DNA from: an uncultured bacterium
GTDB taxonomy: Bacteria; Patescibacteriota; Minisyncoccia; Phycocordibacterales; UBA9973
Direction of reading: 5' to 3'
DNA: 15,809 bases
Assembly: GCA_903895055.1 (NCBI GenBank)
Contig: CAITSL010000028.1
Coordinates: 1 to 15,809, forward strand
Of the stretch, positions 5,860 through 13,353 are shown in pieces; position 1 is the first letter of the stretch, and the number at the start of each line of letters is the position of its first letter. Both the position numbers and the translations under genes were made by a program. The notes beneath the pieces were generated by a model that made no database searches, was not told where the DNA came from, and saw only the letters and a program-made list of their open reading frames with translations.

Positions 5860-8007
5860 ATGGCAGAAAAATTTTTTAAATTAAAAAGTGAATATAAACC
5901 AGAAGGAGACCAGCCTAAAGCTATTTTGCAATTATTAAAAGGGCTCGATTCTGGTATGCAAAAGCAGACTCTTTTAGGTGCGACTGGAACTGGCAAAACT
6001 TTTACGATTGCCAATGTAATTGAAAAATATAATAAGCCGACTTTGGTAATCGCACACAATAAAACTCTGGCCGCGCAACTGGCGCAAGAATTTCGAGAAT
6101 TTTTTCCCGACGCGGCGGTTCATTATTTTGTTTCTTATTACGATTATTATCAACCGGAAGCCTATATGCCGATCACCGATACTTATATTGAAAAAGATGC
6201 GCAGATCAATAAAGAGATTGATCGTTTGCGTCATGCAACGACTCAAGCGCTTTTGACGCGCAGGGATGTGATTATTGTCGCATCGGTTTCTTGCATTTAT
6301 GGATTAGGGAGTCCGGAAGAATACAGCCGCGTGAATTTAAAATTAGAAGTTGAGGAAAAGCTTGAGTGGGTAGCCTTGATGAAAAAATTAATTGCAATAT
6401 ATTTTGAACGTACTAATGCCGACATTAATCCAGGTCAATTTCGTTCGATTGGTTCTAATGTGGAAGTGATGCCAATATCTGAAACCTTTATATATCAGAT
6501 AGAATTTATCGGCGGAAAAATTTCTAGGATTGCCAAAGTTGATCCAGTGTCTTCGCAAGTGTTGGCTGAAGAAAAAAATATCTTCTTTTTTCCGGCGAAA
6601 CATTTTATTACCGAAAAAGATGAGGTTGCGCGAGCGGTGAAAGATATTAAAGCGGAACTAGCTCTACAACTTAAAAAATTTGAGCGTGAAGGGAAACTTT
6701 TGGAAGCGGAAAGGATCAAACGTAGAACCAATTACGATTTGGCGATGATCCGAGAAATAGGATATTGCAGTGGGATCGAAAATTATTCTCGACATTTGTC
6801 GGGCAAAATTGCCGGTGAACCGCCGGAAACTCTACTTTCGTATTTTCCCAAGACCCCTCCCAACCCTCCCCTTAGTAAGGGGAGGGCGAAGGGTGGGGTG
6901 AGCGAAGACTCCTCCAAGGATATCCCCGATTTTCTTACTGTTATCGATGAATCGCATGTCACCTTGCCACAATTGCGAGGAATGTATGCCGGAGATGCTT
7001 CGCGTAAAAATACTTTGGTGGAATTCGGTTTTCGCTTGCCTAGTGCTAAAGATAATAGACCACTTAAATATCCAGAATTCGAAAAACGAATTGGCCAAGT
7101 GATTTATACTTCCGCTACGCCAGCCGACGAAGAAAGGGAAAAAAGTGAGCAAATCGTGGAGCAAATTATTCGCCCGACGGGTTTGATTGATCCGGAAGTG
7201 ATAGTGAGACCAGTAAGTGCCGATGGCGATTATCCAGGTCAAATTCAAGATTTTATTGCCGAAGCAGAGAAGACTATCAAAAAAGGTTTCAGAGTACTTG
7301 CGACGACGCTAACGAAACGCATGGCGGAAGATTTGTCGCTTTATTTGAAAGACAAAAAAATAAAAGCGGAATATTTACATAGTGAAATAAAAACCATCGA
7401 ACGAATTCAAATTTTAACTGAATTCAGAAAAGGAAAATTTGATGTATTAGTCGGAGTAAACTTGCTTCGTGAAGGCTTGGATTTGCCGGAAGTAGCGCTC
7501 ATCGGTATTTTAGATGCAGACAAAGAGGGATTCCTCCGTAGTGAGACGGCGCTTGTGCAGACTATCGGACGCGCGGCGCGCAATGTGGAAGGAAAAGTTA
7601 TTTTATATGCCGACGTGATGACGGGCTCTTTAGAATATGCCATCAGCGAGACGAATCGCAGACGGGCCATCCAGATGGCTTACAATAAAAAACATGGCAT
7701 TACTCCAAAAACGATTATCAAAAAAATCAAAGACATCACAGAAGAATTGGAAGACAAGCACGAAAAAACTGTTCGCGCAGAGCTCGGCCTCGACGTGGAG
7801 CTTTTCCGCAAAACAATGGCGCGGGAAAAGAAATATGGAAAAGAGAAGAGCAAGCTTTCTGACGGAGAGTGGAACGACCTGATTTACGAAAAAATAATCA
7901 AAATGAAAGAGCGTGAAATGAACCATGCGGTGAAAGAACTCGATTTCGAAACCGCCGCAATCCTGCGAGACGAGATAATTGCACTAAGGGAAAAATCAAA
8001 AAAATAA
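5860..8007 (+). CDS. uvrB: Excinuclease ABC subunit B
   Basis: UvrB is the DNA-damage-verifying helicase-fold ATPase of nucleotide excision repair: UvrA loads it and UvrC then incises. Walker A is GATGTGKT (40-47). The strand-separating beta-hairpin is YYDYYQPEAYMP (93-104), Walker B is DESH (363-366), the C-terminal helicase domain has YTSATP and QTIGRAARN (568-575), and a UVR domain lies near 684-712 (MNHAVKELDFETAAILRDEI). At 715 residues it is longer than the usual 660-690. Between YFP (328-330) and DFLTVIDES (357-365), where relatives join almost directly, about 25 extra proline/glycine/lysine-rich residues are encoded by a DNA palindrome (6853-6899). The start follows a weak GAGG at 5843-5846; a TATAAA at 5835-5840 could also give a short transcript. 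The glycosyltransferase gene begins 4 bases after the stop. Confidence 0.97.
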   Translation: MAEKFFKLKSEYKPEGDQPKAILQLLKGLDSGMQKQTLLGATGTGKTFTIANVIEKYNKPTLVIAHNKTLAAQLAQEFREFFPDAAVHYFVSYYDYYQPEAYMPITDTYIEKDAQINKEIDRLRHATTQALLTRRDVIIVASVSCIYGLGSPEEYSRVNLKLEVEEKLEWVALMKKLIAIYFERTNADINPGQFRSIGSNVEVMPISETFIYQIEFIGGKISRIAKVDPVSSQVLAEEKNIFFFPAKHFITEKDEVARAVKDIKAELALQLKKFEREGKLLEAERIKRRTNYDLAMIREIGYCSGIENYSRHLSGKIAGEPPETLLSYFPKTPPNPPLSKGRAKGGVSEDSSKDIPDFLTVIDESHVTLPQLRGMYAGDASRKNTLVEFGFRLPSAKDNRPLKYPEFEKRIGQVIYTSATPADEEREKSEQIVEQIIRPTGLIDPEVIVRPVSADGDYPGQIQDFIAEAEKTIKKGFRVLATTLTKRMAEDLSLYLKDKKIKAEYLHSEIKTIERIQILTEFRKGKFDVLVGVNLLREGLDLPEVALIGILDADKEGFLRSETALVQTIGRAARNVEGKVILYADVMTGSLEYAISETNRRRAIQMAYNKKHGITPKTIIKKIKDITEELEDKHEKTVRAELGLDVELFRKTMAREKKYGKEKSKLSDGEWNDLIYEKIIKMKEREMNHAVKELDFETAAILRDEIIALREKSKK
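6853..6899. repeat. In-frame palindromic element within uvrB
   Basis: A 47-base palindrome. The inner stem CCCTCCCCTTA / TAAGGGGAGGG (6864-6874 / 6876-6886) is 11 perfect pairs around one base; the outer arms at 6853-6861 and 6891-6899 pair in eight of nine positions. It encodes part of the extra loop KTPPNPPLSKGRAKGGV just before Walker B. The related uvrA element at 9668-9710 has the same core, pyrimidine run, TAAGGGG, then a second G run and GTGA. Confidence 0.8.
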
Positions 8008-8011
8008 TTTT

Positions 8012-8710
8012 ATGAAAACCAGCGTTTTAATTATTGCGCATAATGAAGAAAAATATATTGCGAAATGCATTGAGTCTGTTTTGAATCAGACCCGGAAAGC
8101 CGATGAGGTAGTGCTTGTGGTGCATAATTCGACGGATGAGACCTTGGTGATTGCGCAAAAATATCCAGTGCAAATAGTGCCGTTTGAAGGAAAGCCTGGT
8201 CCAGTACATGCCAGAATAAAGGGACTTGAATGCGTGAGTGGGGATATTATTTTATGCATTGATGGAGATTCTTTTGCGGAGAAAAATTGGATAGAGGTGA
8301 TGACCGACACTTTACAAAAAGGAAATGTTTTGGCGGGTTCTTGGGTAAAATTTGAAGGGACGTTTTTGGGATCTGTGGCAAATTTATGGAATAAATATTT
8401 CTGTGTATCAAAAAGGGAAAGAGCAACCCGCTTTGTCTGGGGATCTTCGATGGCGTTTTGGGGTAAAGATAAAGAAAAGATAATTGAAATTTTTAAGGAT
8501 AGCATCAAGCTTGCCAAGGAATTGAATCTTTCCATGGTGGCCGAAGATTATCAGCTGGCCTTGTCCATGTCCAAAGAGGGGAACATAGAAGTCACCAATA
8601 AAACTTTCGTGACTGCTGTCGAAAAAGAGAATTCATCTCTAAGGGCTTGCTCTCGTAATAATGAAAATTTAAAAAATGGAGCAAAAATTCGAAAAGCTCT
8701 GAATTTGTAA
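8012..8710 (+). CDS. GT2-family glycosyltransferase
   Basis: A 232-residue GT-A fold glycosyltransferase of family 2, which transfers a sugar from a nucleotide-sugar donor, probably in cell-surface glycan assembly. The N-terminal SVLIIAHNEEKYI (4-16) is the donor-binding start, DGDS at 84-87 is the DxD-type metal site, and AEDYQLALSMSKEG (177-190) is the acidic ED motif near the acceptor/base site. It is short and has no transmembrane helices; the last 25 residues are lysine/asparagine-rich and not conserved in appearance. It starts 4 bases after uvrB stops and ends before the uvrA promoter, so it is probably co-transcribed with uvrB. Substrate cannot be told from sequence. Its place inside the excision-repair block looks like simple gene packing. 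Confidence 0.85.
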   Translation: MKTSVLIIAHNEEKYIAKCIESVLNQTRKADEVVLVVHNSTDETLVIAQKYPVQIVPFEGKPGPVHARIKGLECVSGDIILCIDGDSFAEKNWIEVMTDTLQKGNVLAGSWVKFEGTFLGSVANLWNKYFCVSKRERATRFVWGSSMAFWGKDKEKIIEIFKDSIKLAKELNLSMVAEDYQLALSMSKEGNIEVTNKTFVTAVEKENSSLRACSRNNENLKNGAKIRKALNL

Positions 8711-8712
8711 TT

Positions 8713-8740
8713 TTGAAATTTTCATTTTTTATGCTATAAT
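8713..8740 (+). promoter_or_regulatory. uvrA promoter
   Basis: TTGAAA (8713-8718), 16-base spacer and a perfect TATAAT (8735-8740) with an extended TG at 8732-8733. It starts 3 bases after the glycosyltransferase stop and gives uvrA a leader of about 83 bases, unlike its leaderless neighbours. Confidence 0.75.
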
Positions 8741-8763
8741 ACTAACATCTTAATATAGATACA

Positions 8764-8787
8764 CACCCCCTACAAGGAAGCGGGGTG
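8764..8787 (+). promoter_or_regulatory. Hairpin in the uvrA leader
   Basis: CACCCC (8764-8769) pairs with GGGGTG (8782-8787) around a purine-rich loop holding AAGGAAG. There is no T tract after it, so it is not a terminator. It may stabilise the leader or bind a regulator; no Shine-Dalgarno site lies close to the ATG at 8830. Confidence 0.4.
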
Positions 8788-8829
8788 CAAATTGCGTTAT
8801 GAGGGTTGTATTAAATTAAGCATTTACAA

Positions 8830-11514
8830 ATGAAAGACAAAAACATAGACAAATTAATAGTGAAAGGTGCACGGACGCACAATTTGAAGAATATCAACGT
8901 CGAAATGCCCCGCAATAAAATGGTGGTGATTTCGGGTGTGTCCGGGAGCGGGAAAAGCTCCCTTGCTTTTGATACCATTTTTGCCGAAGGACAGAGGCGT
9001 TATGTGGAAAGTTTATCCGCTTATGCGCGACAATTTTTAAATCAAATGGGAAAGCCCGATGTGGATGAAATCACTGGGCTTTCACCGGCGATTTCCATTG
9101 ATCAAAAATCTCGTTCCAATAATCCGCGTTCGACGGTGGCAACTATTACGGAAATTTACGATTATTTGCGGGTGTTGTATGCGCGCATTGGACGGCCACA
9201 TTGTCCGGTCTGTGGAGACGAAATCAAAAAACTTTCTAATGAACAGATTCTGAATTTTATTTTTCAAAAAATTGAAGAGCATAAAAAAGAAGGGAAAAAA
9301 GATCCCACTTCGCCAAGACTTCGCGGGACAAGGAAAGTAATGGGAGTAGAATTTGACGAAACCCCGATTGCTATTTATTCGCCGGTAGTGCGAGGCAGAA
9401 AAGGGGAATATTATCAAATGCTCTATGATTTTTTGAATAAAGGTTTTCAGAAAATCAGGTTGGACGGAAAAATGAAAAATTTAAGAGACCGCATAGAGCT
9501 TTCCAAAACAAAAAAACACAACATTGATCTCTTGGTGGATAGTTTTTCGATGCATGAATTCACAGGCAATGTCGAAGATGCACGAATGCGACTTTCCGAA
9601 GCAGTGGAGCTCGCTATTGCCGAATCCGACGGCTTGGTCAAAATATCGTTTGGTGATCCTGAGTTCCTTTCCCCCTTGCTAAGGGGGAAAATGAAAGGGG
9701 GTGAATTAAAGGAGAGGGGGAACTCAACTCCTCTAGAGTTCATCATGTCCACCAAATTTGCTTGTCCGCGCGACGGTTTTTCTTTTCCGGAAATTGAGCC
9801 GAGGCTTTTTTCTTTTAATTCTCCGTATGGAGCGTGTCCGGCTTGTAACGGTCTCGGGATAAAAGAATTTTGGGATACGGATATTTGCGAAGTTTGCAAT
9901 GGTGCGCGCCTTCGTCCTGAGGCATTGAATGTATTTCTAGGCAATAAAATGAATATAGTTAGTCTTACTGCTTTGTCCATAGAAAAAGTGGCCGACTTTT
10001 TTATTGAACTTGATTTAAATGAACAGGAAAAAGAAATTTCCAAAGTGATTATTAAAGAAATCGAAGCCAGAATTCAATTTTTACTTGACGTTGGGCTTAC
10101 TTATCTTTCTCTGGATCGAAAAGCCAGCACTCTCTCCGGAGGTGAAGCGCAACGTATTCGCTTGGCCAGTCAATTAGGCTCACGTCTTGTGGGTGCCCTG
10201 TATGTGCTGGATGAACCGACGATTGGTCTTCATCAGCGCGACAATGACCGCTTGATTAAAACCTTGCACAATTTACGTGATTTAGGAAATACTATCATTG
10301 TAGTAGAGCACGATGAAGATACCATTTTTGCTTCTGATTATATTGTGGATATTGGACCGAAGGCTGGTATTCATGGTGGACAGGTGGTAGTTTCCGGGTA
10401 TTTGGAAGATTTACTTTCTGCCAAAACAAATGTCTCAAAATCACGCACTCTTTCGTATTTGCGGGGAGAAACAAAAATTGAAGTCCCAGAGAAACGTCGA
10501 GATAAAAATAAGGGTGCACTCAAAATTGTCGGCGGAAAAGTTTTCAATATTAAAAATATGAATGCAGAAATTCCTCTAGGGAAAATGGTGGTGATTACCG
10601 GAGTTTCCGGTTCCGGGAAAAGTTCTCTAATGTATGAAATTTTGTATAAAAATTTGCAAGGCAGATTGGATAGAAAAGAACGAACGGCAAAGATTTATAA
10701 TTGCGCATCTTTTTCCGGTACGGAATATTTGTCAAGAGCCATTTTGATTGATCAGTCGCCGATTGGTCGCACTCCGCGATCTAATATTGCCACTTACACC
10801 GGTGCTTTTACCCATATCCGAGATTTATTTGCCGCATCAAGTGAAGCGCGTTTGCGTGGTTGGAAAGCGAATCGTTTTTCTTTTAATGTAAAAGGTGGAC
10901 GTTGTGAAGCATGCGAAGGTCATGGAGAAATCGCTGTCGAGATGCATTTCTTGCCGACGGTATATGTCACTTGTGATGTGTGCGGAGGAAAAAGATTCGA
11001 CAAAGAAACTCTCACGGTAAAATATAAAAATAAAAATATCTACCAGATGCTTCAAATGACAGTCGAAGAAGCCATAAAGTTTTTTGACGATATTCCGGAA
11101 GTTTACGATCGACTGAAAACATTGATGGATGTCGGTTTGGGTTATGTGGCGCTCGGTCAATCAGCTACGACCCTTTCGGGAGGGGAGGCACAACGGGTAA
11201 AAATTTCTTCCGAGCTTTATCGTCCGCATTTAGAAAAAACGATTTATCTTTTGGATGAACCGACGGTCGGCTTACATTACGATGACGTGGCGAAACTTTT
11301 GGAAGTTTTAAATAAATTAGTGGACAAGGGGAATACGGTCGTTTTGATCGAACACAATATGGATATTATCAAAAATTGCGATTATGTGATAGACATTGGT
11401 CCGGAGGGGGGAGAAAAGGGGGGAAATTTAATAGCCAAAGGTACTCCGGAAGATGTAGCCAATAACCCGAAATCTTATACAGGCAAGTATCTGAAAAAAG
11501 TGCTTAGAAAATAG
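8830..11514 (+). CDS. uvrA: Excinuclease ABC subunit A
   Basis: UvrA is the dimeric ABC-type ATPase that finds bulky DNA lesions and loads UvrB. Two ATP sites are visible: Walker A GVSGSGKSS at 36-44 and 591-599, signatures LSGGEAQR at 435-442 and 782-789, and Walker B LDEPT at 460-464 and 808-812. The second zinc module is intact (C692, C695, C715, C718). In the first, CPRDG has Asp315 where most UvrA have Cys. At 894 residues it is shorter than the usual 940: the long stretch between GACPACNGLG (335-343) and CEVCNGARLRPEAL (353-366) is cut to about nine residues, a loss of roughly 100 or more. Against this, two loops are enlarged by palindromic DNA: about 157-175 and about 276-304. It has its own promoter and leader; uvrC follows 12 bases after the stop. 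Confidence 0.97.
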   Translation: MKDKNIDKLIVKGARTHNLKNINVEMPRNKMVVISGVSGSGKSSLAFDTIFAEGQRRYVESLSAYARQFLNQMGKPDVDEITGLSPAISIDQKSRSNNPRSTVATITEIYDYLRVLYARIGRPHCPVCGDEIKKLSNEQILNFIFQKIEEHKKEGKKDPTSPRLRGTRKVMGVEFDETPIAIYSPVVRGRKGEYYQMLYDFLNKGFQKIRLDGKMKNLRDRIELSKTKKHNIDLLVDSFSMHEFTGNVEDARMRLSEAVELAIAESDGLVKISFGDPEFLSPLLRGKMKGGELKERGNSTPLEFIMSTKFACPRDGFSFPEIEPRLFSFNSPYGACPACNGLGIKEFWDTDICEVCNGARLRPEALNVFLGNKMNIVSLTALSIEKVADFFIELDLNEQEKEISKVIIKEIEARIQFLLDVGLTYLSLDRKASTLSGGEAQRIRLASQLGSRLVGALYVLDEPTIGLHQRDNDRLIKTLHNLRDLGNTIIVVEHDEDTIFASDYIVDIGPKAGIHGGQVVVSGYLEDLLSAKTNVSKSRTLSYLRGETKIEVPEKRRDKNKGALKIVGGKVFNIKNMNAEIPLGKMVVITGVSGSGKSSLMYEILYKNLQGRLDRKERTAKIYNCASFSGTEYLSRAILIDQSPIGRTPRSNIATYTGAFTHIRDLFAASSEARLRGWKANRFSFNVKGGRCEACEGHGEIAVEMHFLPTVYVTCDVCGGKRFDKETLTVKYKNKNIYQMLQMTVEEAIKFFDDIPEVYDRLKTLMDVGLGYVALGQSATTLSGGEAQRVKISSELYRPHLEKTIYLLDEPTVGLHYDDVAKLLEVLNKLVDKGNTVVLIEHNMDIIKNCDYVIDIGPEGGEKGGNLIAKGTPEDVANNPKSYTGKYLKKVLRK
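9303..9328. repeat. Small palindromic element within uvrA (first)
   Basis: On the minus strand TCCCGC pairs with GTGGGA (one G-U) around a 14-base loop. It encodes DPTSPRLRGTR in a loop just before the conserved YSPVVRGRKGEY, where relatives are shorter. The stem is short, so on its own it is only suggestive. Confidence 0.4.
9661..9725. repeat. In-frame palindromic element within uvrA (second)
   Basis: The inner hairpin TTTCCCCCTT / AAGGGGGAAA (9668-9677 / 9681-9690) has 10 perfect pairs with a GCT loop. Outer arms GAGTTCC (9661-9667) and GGAACTC (9719-9725) also pair. It encodes EFLSPLLRGKMKGGELKERG before the conserved FACPRDGFSFPE segment; relatives lack these roughly 28 residues. Its core resembles the uvrB element but is read in a different frame. 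Confidence 0.75.
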
Positions 11515-11520
11515 TAAAAT
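11515..11520 (+). promoter_or_regulatory. Leaderless -10 box of uvrC
   Basis: TAAAAT ends 6 bases before the ATG at 11527, directly after the uvrA stop codon. A clear -35 box is not seen. The same spacing occurs at nrdJ and at the EamA gene. Confidence 0.4.
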
Positions 11521-11526
11521 AAAATC

Positions 11527-12825
11527 ATGCAATTAAAAGATTTAAAAAAAATCAATCTACCAGACAAGCCAGGAGTTTATTTTTTTCTCGGCCCTTCGAA
11601 ACGAAGTGAAGGGGGCAAAAAAGGAAAAGGCATTTTATATATCGGGAAGGCGACTTCACTGCGGGACAGAACAAAAAGTTATTTTGGCAAGGATTTGATT
11701 GCGACTCGCGGGCCGATGATTTTAGACATGATGGTGCAAGCTGATAAGATTGATTGGCAGGAAACAGACAGCGTGCTTGAGGCATTAATCTTAGAATCGG
11801 CACTAATAAAAAAATATCAGCCGAAATATAATGTGAAGGAAAAAGATGATCGATCTTGGAATTATGTTTGTATCACGGACGAAGAAATTCCTAAAGTAAT
11901 TATCAAAAGAGGAAAAGAACTACAAGGGGCAAAGCAAAATTCTTTGTCCTGCGCCCTTCCCGGAGTACCGGGTGGGACCCTCGGACGAAACAATTTTGCT
12001 TTGTTCCTCTCCGCCTGTTACGGTCCATACACAAATGGTTTGCAACTTCGCGAAGCAATGAAAATAATTCGCCGAATTTTTCCATATATAGATGGAGAGT
12101 CCAGTAAAAAAAATAATTCCGAATTTTATAAGCAATTAAATCTTGTTCCGGAAAATAAAGAAATTTATAAAAATAACATAAAAAATCTTAAGTTATTTTT
12201 TGAGGGCAAGAAAAAGAAAATATTAAACAATTTGCAAAAAGAAATGAAAGCGTTTGCGAAGAAGCACGAATTTGAAAAGGCAGGTGAAGTCAAAAGACAG
12301 ATTTTTTCCTTACAACATATTCAAGATATTTCGTTAATAAAAAATGATTTACTAGAACTTAGAATCAAGAACCTAGCACCTAATCGGGTGGAGGCTTACG
12401 ATGTTGCGCATATGTCCGGCAAAAACATGGTCGGAGCGATGACCGTAGTTGAAAACGGGGAAGTGGCAAAAAAAGAATATAAGAAATTTATTATTCGGAC
12501 CCAAAGTGGGAGCAATGATACCGGCGCGCTCGAAGAAATTTTATCGCGCAGATTCCGGCATCTCGAATGGGGTTTGCCTGATCTGGTAGTGGTGGATGGC
12601 AGTATCGCGCAGATTAATACAGCGAAAAGAGTTTTGAATAAATATCAATTTAAAATTCCGATTGTGGGAGTAGTAAAAGATGAAAAACATAAAGCAAAAG
12701 CAATACAAGGAGATGAGACAATAATTAAAAAATATGAAAAATCAATCTTGTTGGCCAACAGAGAAGCGCATCGCTTTGCCATAAAGTTTTATCGTTCAAA
12801 AAGTCGCAAAAATATGTTAAAATAA
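11527..12825 (+). CDS. uvrC: Excinuclease ABC subunit C, short form
   Basis: UvrC makes the two incisions around a lesion marked by UvrB. The GIY-YIG nuclease domain (about 12-102) shows PGVYFF and ILYIGKATSLRDR and makes the 3' cut in the family. A UVR domain that binds UvrB lies at about 232-267. The RNase H-like domain for the 5' cut follows, with D292 (AYDVAHMSG), D357 (VVVDGS) and H415 (NREAHRF) at the catalytic positions. At 432 residues it is much shorter than the usual 600: the C-terminal (HhH)2 DNA-binding domain is absent. The four-cysteine cluster between the first and UVR domains is also missing (about 185-230 has no cysteine). Two palindromic elements enlarge it: about ten residues inside the GIY-YIG motif spacing, and about 28 residues before YGPYTNG (166-171). 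The EamA gene starts 4 bases downstream. Confidence 0.93.
   Translation: MQLKDLKKINLPDKPGVYFFLGPSKRSEGGKKGKGILYIGKATSLRDRTKSYFGKDLIATRGPMILDMMVQADKIDWQETDSVLEALILESALIKKYQPKYNVKEKDDRSWNYVCITDEEIPKVIIKRGKELQGAKQNSLSCALPGVPGGTLGRNNFALFLSACYGPYTNGLQLREAMKIIRRIFPYIDGESSKKNNSEFYKQLNLVPENKEIYKNNIKNLKLFFEGKKKKILNNLQKEMKAFAKKHEFEKAGEVKRQIFSLQHIQDISLIKNDLLELRIKNLAPNRVEAYDVAHMSGKNMVGAMTVVENGEVAKKEYKKFIIRTQSGSNDTGALEEILSRRFRHLEWGLPDLVVVDGSIAQINTAKRVLNKYQFKIPIVGVVKDEKHKAKAIQGDETIIKKYEKSILLANREAHRFAIKFYRSKSRKNMLK
11590..11616. repeat. Palindrome inside the GIY-YIG segment of uvrC
   Basis: CCCTTC (11592-11597) pairs with GAAGGG (11608-11613), with TTCG/CGAA as an alternative inner stem and GCC/GGC outside. 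It encodes GPSKRSEGG between the GVY and LYIG halves of the nuclease motif, where relatives have about seven residues in all. Confidence 0.6.
11926..12008. repeat. Long in-frame palindromic element within uvrC
   Basis: CAAAGCAAAATT (11930-11941) pairs perfectly with AATTTTGCTTTG (11992-12003). Inside, TTTGTCC (11943-11949) pairs with GGACGAA (11983-11989) with one G-T, and a central CCCGG AGTA CCGGG (11959-11972) is flanked by further CCC/GGG pairs. The roughly 83-base block encodes GAKQNSLSCALPGVPGG and the residues to LFLSA, about 28 residues that other UvrC proteins lack before the conserved GPYT motif. Confidence 0.8.
12818..12823 (+). promoter_or_regulatory. Leaderless -10 box of the EamA gene
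   Basis: TAAAAT overlaps the last codons of uvrC and ends 6 bases before the ATG at 12830. It fits a start of transcription at or next to the initiation codon; no good -35 box is seen. Confidence 0.35.
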
Positions 12826-12829
12826 TCCT

Positions 12830-13282
12830 ATGTATATCATTTACGCATTGTTGGGAGCGATTATGGCGAGTGCCGGGACAATTTTCGCCAAGCTTGGACT
12901 CAAGGGAGTTGATGCGAATTTGCTCACGGCCATTCGTGGCATTATTATGGCAATAATCGTATCGATTGCCGCTTTATCTTTTGGTAAATTATCCATGACT
13001 GCGATTCATTCACTTTCCACTAAGCAATGGATTTTCGTAATTCTTTCGGGATTGGGGGGAGCGCTCTCTTGGGTTTTTTTCTATCAAGCTTTATCCGGCG
13101 GACCGGTAATTACAGTGACAGTGATCGACAAACTCTCAGTTGTTTTCACCGCCATTTTGGCTGTGGTTGTTTTAGCTGAAGGAATAACTCTTCAAGCCGG
13201 TATTGGTCTTTTGCTTGTTATCCTTGGAACCTTACTCGTGGCTGTGCCTTGGCAACAAATTCAAAAATTTTTTCTAAAATAA
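12830..13282 (+). CDS. Half-size EamA/DMT-type membrane protein
   Basis: A 150-residue very hydrophobic protein with about five transmembrane segments (roughly 3-22, 32-52, 66-87, 92-115 and 119-140). It matches a single EamA repeat of the drug/metabolite transporter superfamily; the stretch SWVFFYQALSGGPVITVTVI then DKLSVVFTAILAVVVLAEGIT is typical of the short predicted-permease group. Full EamA transporters have two such repeats, so this one would have to act as a dimer. Substrate unknown. It lies 4 bases after uvrC, but a -10 box inside the end of uvrC suggests it may also be transcribed separately. A strong promoter for the next gene begins directly after its stop. Confidence 0.85.
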   Translation: MYIIYALLGAIMASAGTIFAKLGLKGVDANLLTAIRGIIMAIIVSIAALSFGKLSMTAIHSLSTKQWIFVILSGLGGALSWVFFYQALSGGPVITVTVIDKLSVVFTAILAVVVLAEGITLQAGIGLLLVILGTLLVAVPWQQIQKFFLK

Positions 13283-13288
13283 AAAAAC

Positions 13289-13317
13289 TTGACTTTTTAT
13301 GGTTTTTTTGCTACTCT
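13289..13317 (+). promoter_or_regulatory. Promoter of the ACP-like gene
   Basis: TTGACT (13289-13294), 17-base spacer, TACTCT (13312-13317). The -35 matches consensus in five of six bases. It gives a leader of about 45 bases. Confidence 0.6.
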
Positions 13318-13353
13318 GAAAAGAGAAAATAATAATTTTGTTCCACTTAACTT

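Noticed and set aside
8713..8829. LexA/SOS operator before uvrA or uvrB
   Set aside because: No inverted repeat common to both upstream regions was found; only a generic promoter and dissimilar hairpins are present.
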